This document shows positions 53,096 to 61,377 of a DNA stretch of 64,000 nt, piece by piece (position 1 is the first letter of the stretch; the number at the start of each line of letters is the position of its first letter). The stretch is from UKL13-2 sp038321965 (GTDB lineage Bacteria; Pseudomonadota; Gammaproteobacteria; Burkholderiales; Usitatibacteraceae): positions 14,850 through 78,849 of the forward strand of contig JBBQFL010000018.1 in assembly GCA_038321965.1 (NCBI GenBank), in the 5' to 3' direction. The notes under the pieces were generated by a model. The model was given only the letters and a program-made list of their open reading frames with translations. It had not been told where the DNA came from and did no database searches. The translations under genes and the position numbers were made by a program.

Positions 53096-53125
53096 ATACT
53101 AGCAGGGATTTTGTGCAGTGCGCAA
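53096..53125 (-). promoter_or_regulatory. Candidate promoter of the aroG operon
   Basis: On the minus strand TTGCGC (53125-53120), an 18-bp spacer and TAGTAT (53101-53096). The -10 ends seven bases before the leader-peptide ATG, so transcription would begin at or next to it, giving a leaderless leader peptide. Pattern only. Confidence 0.5.
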
Positions 53126-53176
53126 GATGCGCGCAAACGCGGGGGCCAGCGCCACCACCATCAGCCCGGGTTTTCT

Positions 53177-53719
53177 CTAAGCAGTAGGCTTGAATATCAG
53201 CGCCGCCCCGTTGTTGCACCAGCGCTGCCCGGTCGGCTGCGGGCCATCACTAAATACGTGACCGTGGTGACCACCGCAGCGCGCACAATGGTATTCCGAA
53301 CGCGGATATATCAGCTTGAAATCGGTTTTCTTTTCGAATACACCCGGTAAAGTCGTAAAAAAGCTCGGCCAGCCGGTGCCGCTGTCGAACTTCATTTCTG
53401 ATGTGTACACCGGGAGATCACAACCCGCACAGTGAAACACGCCTTTGCGCTTCTCGTCATTCAGATTGCTGACAAAAGCGCGTTCAGTTCCTTCGTCACG
53501 CAGTACATTGTATTGCGTCGAGGAAAGTCGCTTTTTCCACTCAGAATTGGTTAGTTGCAGCTTTTCAATCTTCATTGGCGTTTGACTGGCTTGTTGTAGA
53601 GCAAATTTGACTTGTTCTGCGGTCGGCTCTTTCGGTCGTCCCTGGGCATACACGGTTTTTGCAAACACTTGCGACCCGGCGGACGCGAACAATCCCGACA
53701 AAAATGTACGACGTTTCAT
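53177..53719 (-). CDS. msrB: Peptide-methionine (R)-S-oxide reductase MsrB, exported
   Basis: 180 residues from ATG 53719 (GGAAG just upstream; the frame extends further but without support). N-terminus MKRRTFLSGLFASAGSQVFA looks like a Tat or Sec signal. Zinc Cys pairs CAGC and CARC, GTGWPSF, and the catalytic Cys in GQRWCNNGAALIF are present. It repairs R-methionine sulfoxide in periplasmic proteins. Confidence 0.95.
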   Translation of the reverse strand: MKRRTFLSGLFASAGSQVFAKTVYAQGRPKEPTAEQVKFALQQASQTPMKIEKLQLTNSEWKKRLSSTQYNVLRDEGTERAFVSNLNDEKRKGVFHCAGCDLPVYTSEMKFDSGTGWPSFFTTLPGVFEKKTDFKLIYPRSEYHCARCGGHHGHVFSDGPQPTGQRWCNNGAALIFKPTA

Positions 53720-53848
53720 GCGGCTTCCTTCAGTAGAGATATTCTTTGGTCGCGGATTCACAGAAAAGTTTACGAACCGGACAACAATTTGGATGCAGTC
53801 TGTTTTTCGCAACTTCGACTCGGCGGCGCCGCGACCTCGCAAACCCGC

Positions 53849-55288
53849 TTAGCCAGTACCCCCCACCGTCAACCCTTCCATGCGCAACGTCGGCTGGCCA
53901 ACACCAACCGGCACACTTTGCCCTTCTTTGCCGCAGACACCGACGCCGCCATCGAGTCGCATGTCGTTGCCGATCATGGAAATGTGCTTGAGCGACTCGA
54001 TACCGTTGCCGATCAGAGTCGCACCCACCACGGGATAGGAAATTTTTCCATCTTCGATCATGTAGGCTTCCGACGCCGAGAACACGAATTTTCCGCTGGC
54101 AGTGTCAACCTGCCCACCGCCAAAATTGGCGGCATAAAGGCCGTGCTTGACGCTCGCGATGATTTCCTCAGGCGTTTTGTCGCCGTTAAGCATATAAGTA
54201 TTGGTCATGCGCGGCATTGGAATATGCGCGTAGGATTCGCGCCGCGCGTTTCCCGTGACCGGCGTTTTCATCAGCCGCGCATTGAGTGAATCCTGCATGT
54301 AACCCTTAAGGATGCCATCCTCAATCAGCACATTGCGCTGCGTGATATTGCCTTCGTCATCAATATTGAGTGAACCTCGACGATCGGCAATAGTGCCGTC
54401 ATCCACAACGGTAACACCCTTCGCCGCCACCCGTTCACCAATGCGGCCCGCAAACAGGCTGGAACCCTTACGGTTGAAATCACCTTCAAGTCCGTGGCCC
54501 ACGGCTTCATGCAGCAGGATGCCCGGCCAACCGGATCCGAGCACGACCGTCATGGGCCCGGCAGGCGCCGGTTTGGCGTCCAGGTTGATCAGCGCTTCGC
54601 GCACCGCGCCCTCGGCGTAGGTTTTCAAAATATCGTCGGTAAAAAAGCTATAGTCGTAGCGACCACCGCCACCAGTGTGGCCCTGTTCTCGGCGACCGTT
54701 CTGCTCGGCGATCACGGTCAGCCCGATGTGAACCAACGGGCGCACGTCAGCTGCTATGACACCATCGCTTCTTGCAACCATGACCACGTCGTACTCACCC
54801 GACAACCGTCCCATCACTTCTTTCACACGCGGATCAATGTTGCGCGCAAATTTTTCCAGCCGTTCCAGTATGCGAACCTTGTCACCGTCATCGAATGACG
54901 AGACTGGATCTGTCGGCACGTACAGAGCGCGGCCGGACTTTGACTGCGACTTCGCGGCCCTAGCGTTGCCACCGGCCGCGGCGATGCTGCGGGTCGCAGC
55001 CGCGGCCGACGATAACGCCGCATGGCTGATGTCGTCCGAATAGGCAAACGCCGTCTTTTCTCCAGAAACCACTCGAACGCCGACACCCTGATCGATATTA
55101 AAGCTGCCTGACTTAACGTGCCCTTCCTCAAGACTCCAGCCCTCCGAGCGTGAATACTGGAAATAAAGATCGGCATAATCGGCGTCATGCGTGAGAATCT
55201 CGCCGAACACGGATTCAATTGCTGACTCATCAAGGCTATAAGGTGCCAGCAGTGTGGCGCGGGCAATACTGTCAGGTGTGGCGTTCAT
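53849..55288 (-). CDS. tldD: Metalloprotease TldD
   Basis: 479 residues, full length. Zinc motif LLHEAVGHGLEGDF (HExxxH) and VGVRVVSGEKTAFAYSDD are family signatures; LNGDKTPEEIIASVKHGLYA and GNGIESLKHISMIGNDM belong to the C-terminal domain. With TldE (PmbA), absent here, it cleaves unfolded peptides and matures some peptide antibiotics. Confidence 0.97.
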   Translation of the reverse strand: MNATPDSIARATLLAPYSLDESAIESVFGEILTHDADYADLYFQYSRSEGWSLEEGHVKSGSFNIDQGVGVRVVSGEKTAFAYSDDISHAALSSAAAATRSIAAAGGNARAAKSQSKSGRALYVPTDPVSSFDDGDKVRILERLEKFARNIDPRVKEVMGRLSGEYDVVMVARSDGVIAADVRPLVHIGLTVIAEQNGRREQGHTGGGGRYDYSFFTDDILKTYAEGAVREALINLDAKPAPAGPMTVVLGSGWPGILLHEAVGHGLEGDFNRKGSSLFAGRIGERVAAKGVTVVDDGTIADRRGSLNIDDEGNITQRNVLIEDGILKGYMQDSLNARLMKTPVTGNARRESYAHIPMPRMTNTYMLNGDKTPEEIIASVKHGLYAANFGGGQVDTASGKFVFSASEAYMIEDGKISYPVVGATLIGNGIESLKHISMIGNDMRLDGGVGVCGKEGQSVPVGVGQPTLRMEGLTVGGTG

Positions 55289-55523
55289 GGGGTAGTCTAA
55301 ATTGAGGGAGTGACATTATCGCAGAGGCAACCGAGCCGACTGCGAAAACGGTGATGAGGACGCGTATGGGTTAAATTGTTCCGCTTCGAGCCAATTTCAA
55401 TCGTTGAAGCCGCATTTAGCTGAGCCCGCCCACCATTTTTCCAAACACCAGATTTGATGCGCTTCTTCAGCCATTTTTGCTCCGATCGCCGCATCAATGC
55501 TTGATCTACACTGACGGAACGAT

Positions 55524-56069
55524 ATGCCCACAATTCCATACATCACGGATGCTGACATTCGATCGCAGCGGGTCCCCGCTGAACTTGTTGCAGCTATTCG
55601 AGCAAGACGCGCCAATAGTCAACTCCTCAATCTCGACCGTATGCTGCTGCACAGCCCGCCGATCGCGCGCGGCTGGAATACATACCTCGGTGCTATACGC
55701 AAAGACCTCGATATCCCGCCATTGCTGCGTGAACTGGCCATTTGTGCGGTGGCGAAGCTGAATCGAGCGGAATATGAATGGATACAACACGCGCCGGAAT
55801 TATTGGCGGCGGGTGGCACGCAGGCGCAAATCGATGCGCTCATCGATATTGAAACTGCGCCCGACAACACGAGCGCTTTTTCCGAGCTTGAACGACTGAT
55901 ACTGACACTGACCGCCGAGATGACACGAAACATCGACGTCGCCCCGAATACGATACCTACACTGCGCAACCATCTGCCGGATCGGCAGATCACGGAAATC
56001 GTTTGCGTGGTTGCGGCCTACAACATGGTTTCTCGCTATCTGGTCGCGCTTGGCATCGAGCCTGAATAG
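55524..56069 (+). CDS. Carboxymuconolactone decarboxylase-like (AhpD-fold) protein
   Basis: 181 residues, all-helical. LLHSPPIARGWNTYLGAIRK and LRELAICAVAKLNRAEYEWIQHAPELLAAGGTQAQIDAL are typical of the CMD/AhpD superfamily. The CxxC peroxidatic pair of AhpD is missing, so an alkylhydroperoxidase role is unlikely. The substrate is unknown. A GGAAC sequence precedes the ATG. It stands alone, divergent from tldD. Confidence 0.82.
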   Translation: MPTIPYITDADIRSQRVPAELVAAIRARRANSQLLNLDRMLLHSPPIARGWNTYLGAIRKDLDIPPLLRELAICAVAKLNRAEYEWIQHAPELLAAGGTQAQIDALIDIETAPDNTSAFSELERLILTLTAEMTRNIDVAPNTIPTLRNHLPDRQITEIVCVVAAYNMVSRYLVALGIEPE

Positions 56070-56190
56070 GAATCCGGCAGTCTCAGAAGAGTGCTTCCCG
56101 TTTTGAGTAGACTCACGCTTATTGTTTCCACTGGCTTCTGATATTCTTGTCAGCGCTTACATTCATTCCAATCTATCGCAGGGTTTCGAC

Positions 56191-56559
56191 ATGGCACTCT
56201 CTTCAACGGTTAGTGGAAACGCGTTAATTCTCAGTCTTACGGGTCGTCTGGACCAGGATAATTGCGACAAATTTCGGGAAGAGTTGGCCGTCCATCAGGC
56301 CACATCCGAGCGCGATCGCCTCGCCGTCGTGCTGGATCTCTCCGGCTTGGAATACGTGTCCAGCGCTGGACTCAGGTGCTTTATGCTGGCCTGCAAACAG
56401 GCCAAGTCGTACAACGGACGTATCGTGGTTGCCGCGCTACAACCGATGGTCGCCGAGATTTTTCAGATCAGCCGCTTTGACATGTTGTTGAACGTGTTCC
56501 CTAGCGTGGCGGCTGCAGTTTCGGACGTAACTTCAAACCCCTTTGGCGCCAAAAAATAA
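56191..56559 (+). CDS. STAS-domain anti-sigma factor antagonist
   Basis: 122 residues from ATG 56191 (AGGG seven bases upstream). STAS fold: LILSLTGRLDQDNCDKF, then VVLDLSGLEYVSSAGLRCF, with the phosphorylatable Ser at S57/S58. In partner switching this protein is phosphorylated by an RsbW-like kinase and dephosphorylated by a PP2C phosphatase; both kinds are encoded within 5 kb. The next gene starts 32 bp later. Confidence 0.92.
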   Translation: MALSSTVSGNALILSLTGRLDQDNCDKFREELAVHQATSERDRLAVVLDLSGLEYVSSAGLRCFMLACKQAKSYNGRIVVAALQPMVAEIFQISRFDMLLNVFPSVAAAVSDVTSNPFGAKK

Positions 56560-56591
56560 CCCGACCTTCTTTTCAAAGCGGAGCTACAGAC

Positions 56592-57548
56592 ATGATCGTT
56601 CGATTCTGGGGTACCCGTGGCTCGATCCCGGTCGCACTCACCTCTGTAGATATTCGAGACAAGATCGTACAGGCGCTGATGAAGGCCTCCGGCCGCACCT
56701 TCGCCACGACGGAAGAGGCCTATGCCTTCGCACGCGATGAGCTCAGCTTTTCGGTCAAGGCTACGTTCGGTGGGCATAGCTCTTGCGTCGAACTTGATTT
56801 GGGTGGAGACGAATATTACGTCTGCGACATGGGCAGCGGCGCGCGGCCGTTCGGTTCACATGTCTTGGCGCGCCAGCAGGGACGACCGGCGACAGTCAAC
56901 GTATTTATCTCACACGTGCATTGGGACCATATCATGGGGTTTCCATTCCTCGGGCCCGCCTATGTCCCGGGCATGAAAATACGCATTCACGGCTGTCACG
57001 ACATACTTGAACATGCGTTTCGCTTACAGCAGTCGCCACCCTGTTTTCCGGTGGAATTCGATTTCATGGCTGCCGACAAGGAGTTTGTTCAACTAACGCC
57101 AGGCAAAAAATATGAAATCGGCGGCCTGAGTGTAACGCCCGCGTTGCAACTGCACTCTGGTGACTCCTACGGTTACCGTTTCGAAGTTGCCGGCAAGACT
57201 GTTGTCTACTCGACAGACTCCGAACACAAGCTCGACGACGGCAGCGAAGTCAAGCGCATCGCTGACTTCTTTCGCGAAGCCGATGTCGTGGTTTTCGACG
57301 CCATGTACGCACTGGCCGATGCCATCTCGGTAAAAGCGGACTGGGGCCACTCCAGTAACGTGGTCGGCGTTGAACTCTGTCAAAAGGCGTTGGCAAAGCA
57401 CCTCGTATTGTTCCATCACGAACCTGCCAATAACGACGCGACCCTTGAGCGCCTTCTGGTCGAAACGCAGCGGTTTGAAGAACTGACCCGCGAGGGACCA
57501 TTGCTCAAGGTATCGTCTGCGTTCGATGGGTTGGAGATCGAGCTCTGA
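56592..57548 (+). CDS. MBL-fold metal-dependent hydrolase
   Basis: 318 residues. MIVRFWGTRGSIPV is the typical start of a phosphodiesterase/RNase Z-like MBL subfamily. The metal motif SHVHWDH (HxHxDH), the Asp in YSTDSEH and the late HHEP His are present. GGHSSCVELDLGG forms the first strands. An insert of about 40 residues (IRDKIVQALMKASGRTFATT) follows the first motif. The substrate is unknown; nucleotides or phosphodiesters are plausible. GGAG stands eight bases before the ATG. Confidence 0.88.
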   Translation: MIVRFWGTRGSIPVALTSVDIRDKIVQALMKASGRTFATTEEAYAFARDELSFSVKATFGGHSSCVELDLGGDEYYVCDMGSGARPFGSHVLARQQGRPATVNVFISHVHWDHIMGFPFLGPAYVPGMKIRIHGCHDILEHAFRLQQSPPCFPVEFDFMAADKEFVQLTPGKKYEIGGLSVTPALQLHSGDSYGYRFEVAGKTVVYSTDSEHKLDDGSEVKRIADFFREADVVVFDAMYALADAISVKADWGHSSNVVGVELCQKALAKHLVLFHHEPANNDATLERLLVETQRFEELTREGPLLKVSSAFDGLEIEL

Positions 57549-59623
57549 GTACTGGCGCCATTTTTTCCCGCACGCTTGATCGCTTTCGCATCGGCGCGGT
57601 CATCTTGCTAGCCGGGTTTGCGGTGTTATTTGCGAGTGACCACGCGATTGTCACATCATTGCGTCATGCCGTTTTTGATGCATACCAGCGCTGGTTTCCG
57701 TATGAGCGCGTTGCTGCCCCGGTAACCATTGTCACAATCGATGAAAAGAGTCTGACCGCATTGGGCCAATGGCCGTGGTCGCGCGTCAAGATGGCCAACC
57801 TGGTCAACAAGATTGCCGCCTACCAGCCGGCAGTGATTGGCTTCGATGCGTTGTTCCCCGAGCCAGACCTGTATTCGGCGGGGACGTTCGCCAGTCTCAT
57901 TCCTGGTCTTTCGCAAGAGCTCATTGAAAAAGCAAAGAGAGAACACAGCGGCGACAGAATGTTCGCGCGCGCAATCAAGGACAGCAAAGTCGTACTGGCA
58001 ATGGCCAAACTTCCAGACCCGAGAGGTCGCGACAATCCTCTGCCGCGGGTTGCCCCAATACGGATAAAGGCGAAAGGTGAATTGCCTTTCATGCGATATG
58101 AAAATGTCCTGCTCAGTATTCCGGAACTAGATCAGGCAGCAGCGGGGCGTGGATTCATTTCAAACGATGAAGAAGATGGCATTGTCCGGCGGGCGCCACT
58201 ATTTGCACGGATCGGCAAGGCAGGCAGCGCTGATGAAGGTATAGGGCTTTCGCTCAGCATGGAAATGCTGCGGGTCTATACCGGCGAAGGTGTGTCGATT
58301 CGCGATCTCGACGGCGGCGCGATCGAAGTGACGCTGGCTGACCTCAAGTTTCCTGCTCAGGATGACGGCTTTATCTGGTTGCGCCAGTCAAAACACGACG
58401 ATCTTCGCTTTGTGTCGGCCATTGACGTGATTCGAGGAAACGTGCTCCGCGACAGACTCGAAAACAAAGTGATTCTGGTCGGCATTACCGGACTGGGATT
58501 GTTCGATTTCAAGACAACTGCGCTTCGTCAGGTGATTCCTGGAGTTGAAATACACGCGCAGTTGATCGAACAACTGATTGCCGGAGAGCACCTGCGCCGC
58601 CCCGCCAAGGCATTGGCCATTGAGCTGGTATTGATGGTTTTTACCGGAATACTCCTGATCTGGCTGGTACCCAAAATGCGGGTGCATTATGCGCTACTGA
58701 CATTCCTGGTCATCAGTGTTGCGCTGGTCGGCATCGGCTTTGGCGCCTTCCATTGGGGAAACATTTTGATCGACGTGGCCTGGACTGCCATCAGTACTGC
58801 GTGCGTACTCGTTGTTATGCTCGCAGGATCGCTTGCGGTGTCGGATCAACTCCGGCGCGTCATGGGTGAACAGGCCGCGCGCATCGGTGGCGAGCTGAAG
58901 GCGGCTCAGCGAATCCAGATGGGGCTGCTGCCAGATCCCGCCAAAGTTTTTAGTACCGAGCAACGTTTTACGGTCGCCGCAAAGCTGGAGCCTGCGCGTC
59001 GCGTAGGGGGGGACTTTTACGATTGTTTCATGATCGACAAGAATCGCCTGTTCTTTGTGATTGCCGACGTCTCCGGCAAGGGCTTGGCCGCTGCGCTTTT
59101 TATGGCTTCGGCAAAATCACATATTAAGAGTGCAATGCTGCTCAATCGGCAAGATGTGAGCACCGCGCTTACGGAAGCACAGACCGAACTGGCACGCGAA
59201 AATCCGGAGCAAATGTTCGTCACCGTGTTTGCAGCCGTGCTCGACGGTGCGAGCGGAAGACTCGACTACGTAAACGCCGGCCACGATGCGCCATTTGTGC
59301 GGGCGCCCGGCCAAGCGGTAAAACGCCTGCAACCTGCGGCTGGCCCGCCGCTATGTGTCATGGACGACTTCGTCTATCTCGGAGAAACACATCAGATGGC
59401 CGCCGGCGAGTGGCTCTTCACGATGACTGATGGTGTAACGGAAGGCACCAACCGAACAGGCGAGTTCTTTGGCTTTGGGCGACTGGAGGAAATTTTGAAT
59501 GAAACAAACCCCGCATCCAGTCCTGGTGAACTCGTCAACCTGGTGATGGCGCGAGTGCACACATTTGCCGACGGCTCAGAGCCCGCCGACGACATCACGT
59601 TGCTTGCTATGCGGTGGAGTTAG
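57545..59623 (+). CDS. CHASE2-SpoIIE (PP2C) membrane phosphatase
   Basis: About 692 residues. No ATG, GTG or TTG precedes the first membrane helix; TTG 57605 lies within it. CTG at 57545 overlaps the upstream TGA (CTGA), has GGAG eight bases before it and adds a basic SRTLDRFR segment, so it is the likely start. Order: TM helix (IGAVILLAGFAVLFA), periplasmic CHASE2 (about 55-365), three TM helices, coiled linker (AQRIQMGLLPDP), PP2C core (GGDFYD, ADVSGKGLAAALFM, TDGVTEG, DDITLLAMRW). It should dephosphorylate a STAS protein in response to an envelope signal. Confidence 0.92.
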   Translation: MSTGAIFSRTLDRFRIGAVILLAGFAVLFASDHAIVTSLRHAVFDAYQRWFPYERVAAPVTIVTIDEKSLTALGQWPWSRVKMANLVNKIAAYQPAVIGFDALFPEPDLYSAGTFASLIPGLSQELIEKAKREHSGDRMFARAIKDSKVVLAMAKLPDPRGRDNPLPRVAPIRIKAKGELPFMRYENVLLSIPELDQAAAGRGFISNDEEDGIVRRAPLFARIGKAGSADEGIGLSLSMEMLRVYTGEGVSIRDLDGGAIEVTLADLKFPAQDDGFIWLRQSKHDDLRFVSAIDVIRGNVLRDRLENKVILVGITGLGLFDFKTTALRQVIPGVEIHAQLIEQLIAGEHLRRPAKALAIELVLMVFTGILLIWLVPKMRVHYALLTFLVISVALVGIGFGAFHWGNILIDVAWTAISTACVLVVMLAGSLAVSDQLRRVMGEQAARIGGELKAAQRIQMGLLPDPAKVFSTEQRFTVAAKLEPARRVGGDFYDCFMIDKNRLFFVIADVSGKGLAAALFMASAKSHIKSAMLLNRQDVSTALTEAQTELARENPEQMFVTVFAAVLDGASGRLDYVNAGHDAPFVRAPGQAVKRLQPAAGPPLCVMDDFVYLGETHQMAAGEWLFTMTDGVTEGTNRTGEFFGFGRLEEILNETNPASSPGELVNLVMARVHTFADGSEPADDITLLAMRWS

Positions 59624-59628
59624 CCTGG

Positions 59629-60249
59629 CTACCTGACGTTGATTTCGACGCGACGGTTGCGTTCTTCCGCGATCCCCTCACGGGTAACAACCAAAAGCTC
59701 CCGTTTTCCGCGTCCTGCCACCTGAATATGATCTGCCGTAATGCCGCGCATCAACAATAGCTCACGCATGCGCTCAGCACGCGCCAAAGAAAGTTTATCG
59801 TTAAACCCATCGCCTCCGACATTATCGGCGTGCCCCGTCACCAGCAGATCGGGCTCCGGACGACGCTTGATTTCGTCCAGTACATTGGCTAATTCCGCAT
59901 TGGATGCAGCAGTAAGTTCATCTTTGCCTTCGAGGAAATAAAGCAAAAAGGTTGCTGGCCTTCCGGGCAACGCTGCTACGGTATCGCTAAATATCTTATG
60001 CACGTCGTCTGACGAAAGTGAGGTAGCTTCATGCTTGCCTGTGGACGCGATGCGCGAGCCAGCAAACGCCTTGTCGAGCACTTGTTCGGAATTATTACGG
60101 CGGACGACCACGCCACCAATTGCCCCGTCGTGGCCTGGCAAGACCACCACCAATTCATCGCCGAGTGGCGGATGCGTCTGTGCACAGGCCATCAACAAAA
60201 CACCGACGAAAGCGCAGCCAACAACGTTCAGTATATTTTTCACGGGCAT
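59629..60249 (-). CDS. OmpA-like peptidoglycan-associated lipoprotein
   Basis: 206 residues from ATG 60249; the frame to 60297 would overlap the FecR gene. Lipobox FVGVLLMAC. The C-terminal OmpA domain (LLVTGHADNVGGDGFNDKLSLARAERMRELL; GITADHIQVAGRGKRE; NRRVEI) should bind peptidoglycan. The middle region (50-120) is unfamiliar. It is convergent with the CHASE2 phosphatase (five bases between stops) and 25 bp after the FecR gene. Confidence 0.87.
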   Translation of the reverse strand: MPVKNILNVVGCAFVGVLLMACAQTHPPLGDELVVVLPGHDGAIGGVVVRRNNSEQVLDKAFAGSRIASTGKHEATSLSSDDVHKIFSDTVAALPGRPATFLLYFLEGKDELTAASNAELANVLDEIKRRPEPDLLVTGHADNVGGDGFNDKLSLARAERMRELLLMRGITADHIQVAGRGKRELLVVTREGIAEERNRRVEINVR

Positions 60250-60274
60250 CAACCTGGTGTCTGAGATTGGAATT

Positions 60275-60724
60275 TCAGGGGCTTGCAGGCGCTTCATCCA
60301 CCTTCACCACAAACTCGGTGCCGCGCACACCCATGATGCTGGATGGGGTACGAATGCGCATCGACTCGGGCACCTGCTTCACCATTTTTCCTGAGACTGC
60401 AGCCAGCGTGCCCTTTTTCAGGTTACCGTCGAACTGGCCAACGTGCGTGGTGCTGTCGAAGGTGTATTGGTCGATCGCAAATACACTATTGGGACCGGTG
60501 GAAATGAGGCTATTGTCGAGAAACGTGACGCCAACGGCACTATTTGCGCCGGTGGTAATTACGTCTGCGGCAAAAACTTTCATACCTGGTGCCGCGGCAA
60601 TCTTTTCAGTGCCCCGCTGAATCGTTGCAGCGCCTTTAGCGACCTTGATGTGGCCGACTTCATTCGCTGTCGCGGCAATCGCGAACCAGCCCGCGCAAAC
60701 CGCTAGCGCCCAATTTCTCCACAT
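60275..60724 (-). CDS. Exported FecR-domain protein
   Basis: 149 residues from ATG 60724, set by AAGGAGG four bases upstream. Signal peptide WALAVCAGWFAIAATA. FecR-type core: ATIQRGTEKIAAAPGMKVFAADVITTGANSAVGVTFLDNSLIS, then MRIRTPSSIMGVRGTEFVVKV. It lacks a transmembrane anchor and has no adjacent TonB receptor or FecI sigma, so it belongs to the soluble FecR proteins found near CHASE2 genes rather than to iron transport. Probably a periplasmic structural or sensory partner. Confidence 0.85.
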   Translation of the reverse strand: MWRNWALAVCAGWFAIAATANEVGHIKVAKGAATIQRGTEKIAAAPGMKVFAADVITTGANSAVGVTFLDNSLISTGPNSVFAIDQYTFDSTTHVGQFDGNLKKGTLAAVSGKMVKQVPESMRIRTPSSIMGVRGTEFVVKVDEAPASP

Positions 60725-60795
60725 GGTAGCCTCCTTAAAATTAATGAATGCCATTGATTACAGCCCCATCTTATCTGTTACCAAACCACTGAGCA

Positions 60796-61215
60796 ATGAA
60801 CGACCGCACACATAGTGAAGCGATGTTTCCGGCCCGGTTGGGCGCGTGGCGTTCGGCGAGGGAATTTCTGGAACGGTTCTGCGCAAACGAATCCTTGAAT
60901 CGAGTGCCCAGCCTTCGCTTAAACCTCATTCTGGAAGAGCTTTTCACCAATACCATCAATCATGGCCACCGGGGTGATTGCGACTCGCATATCTGGATCG
61001 GGCTGGCGGCAGGTATATCAGAAACGTTTGTTGTCTACACTGACGATGCGCCGCCGTTCAATCCGCTCGCCATGGCAAAGGCGCAACTGGATGTTCCTCT
61101 GGACGAACGTGAAATCGGCGGGCTGGGCGTTCATTTGACAATCGAACTTACCTCGGCGTCAGACTATGCCTATGTGTTTGGCCGCAATCGTTTGCGGTTG
61201 GCGCTGCCGAGATAA
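60796..61215 (+). CDS. RsbW-like serine kinase/anti-sigma ATPase (HATPase_c)
   Basis: 139 residues. N box LRLNLILEELFTNTINHGH (Glu and Asn for Mg-ATP), G1-like TDDAPPFNPLAM and G2-like GGLGVHLT. It is the expected kinase partner of the STAS protein in a partner-switching module. No cognate sigma factor lies nearby; the ECF pair 12 kb away has its own anti-sigma. Divergent from the FecR gene with a 71-bp gap that must hold both promoters. Confidence 0.9.
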   Translation: MNDRTHSEAMFPARLGAWRSAREFLERFCANESLNRVPSLRLNLILEELFTNTINHGHRGDCDSHIWIGLAAGISETFVVYTDDAPPFNPLAMAKAQLDVPLDEREIGGLGVHLTIELTSASDYAYVFGRNRLRLALPR

Positions 61216-61241
61216 CACTGCATAGAACCAGCGTTGACAAG

Positions 61242-61290
61242 GCTTTTGGCGACTTATACGTCTGTAAGCCGCACCAAAGCTTGTATTTTG
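61242..61290. repeat. Possible dispersed intergenic repeat, copy B
   Basis: GCTTTT, then TATACGTCTG, four bases and CCGCACCA, in the gap between the RsbW-like gene and comEC. It matches the plan of 40020-40067. Confidence 0.3.
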
Positions 61291-61377
61291 TTCGATCAAA
61301 TAGCTTGGCGCGTCGCCTGCTTACATTCGCACATTTTCTAGTCGGCGGCAGCGATAGAAAACGCATTGCACTAGCAT

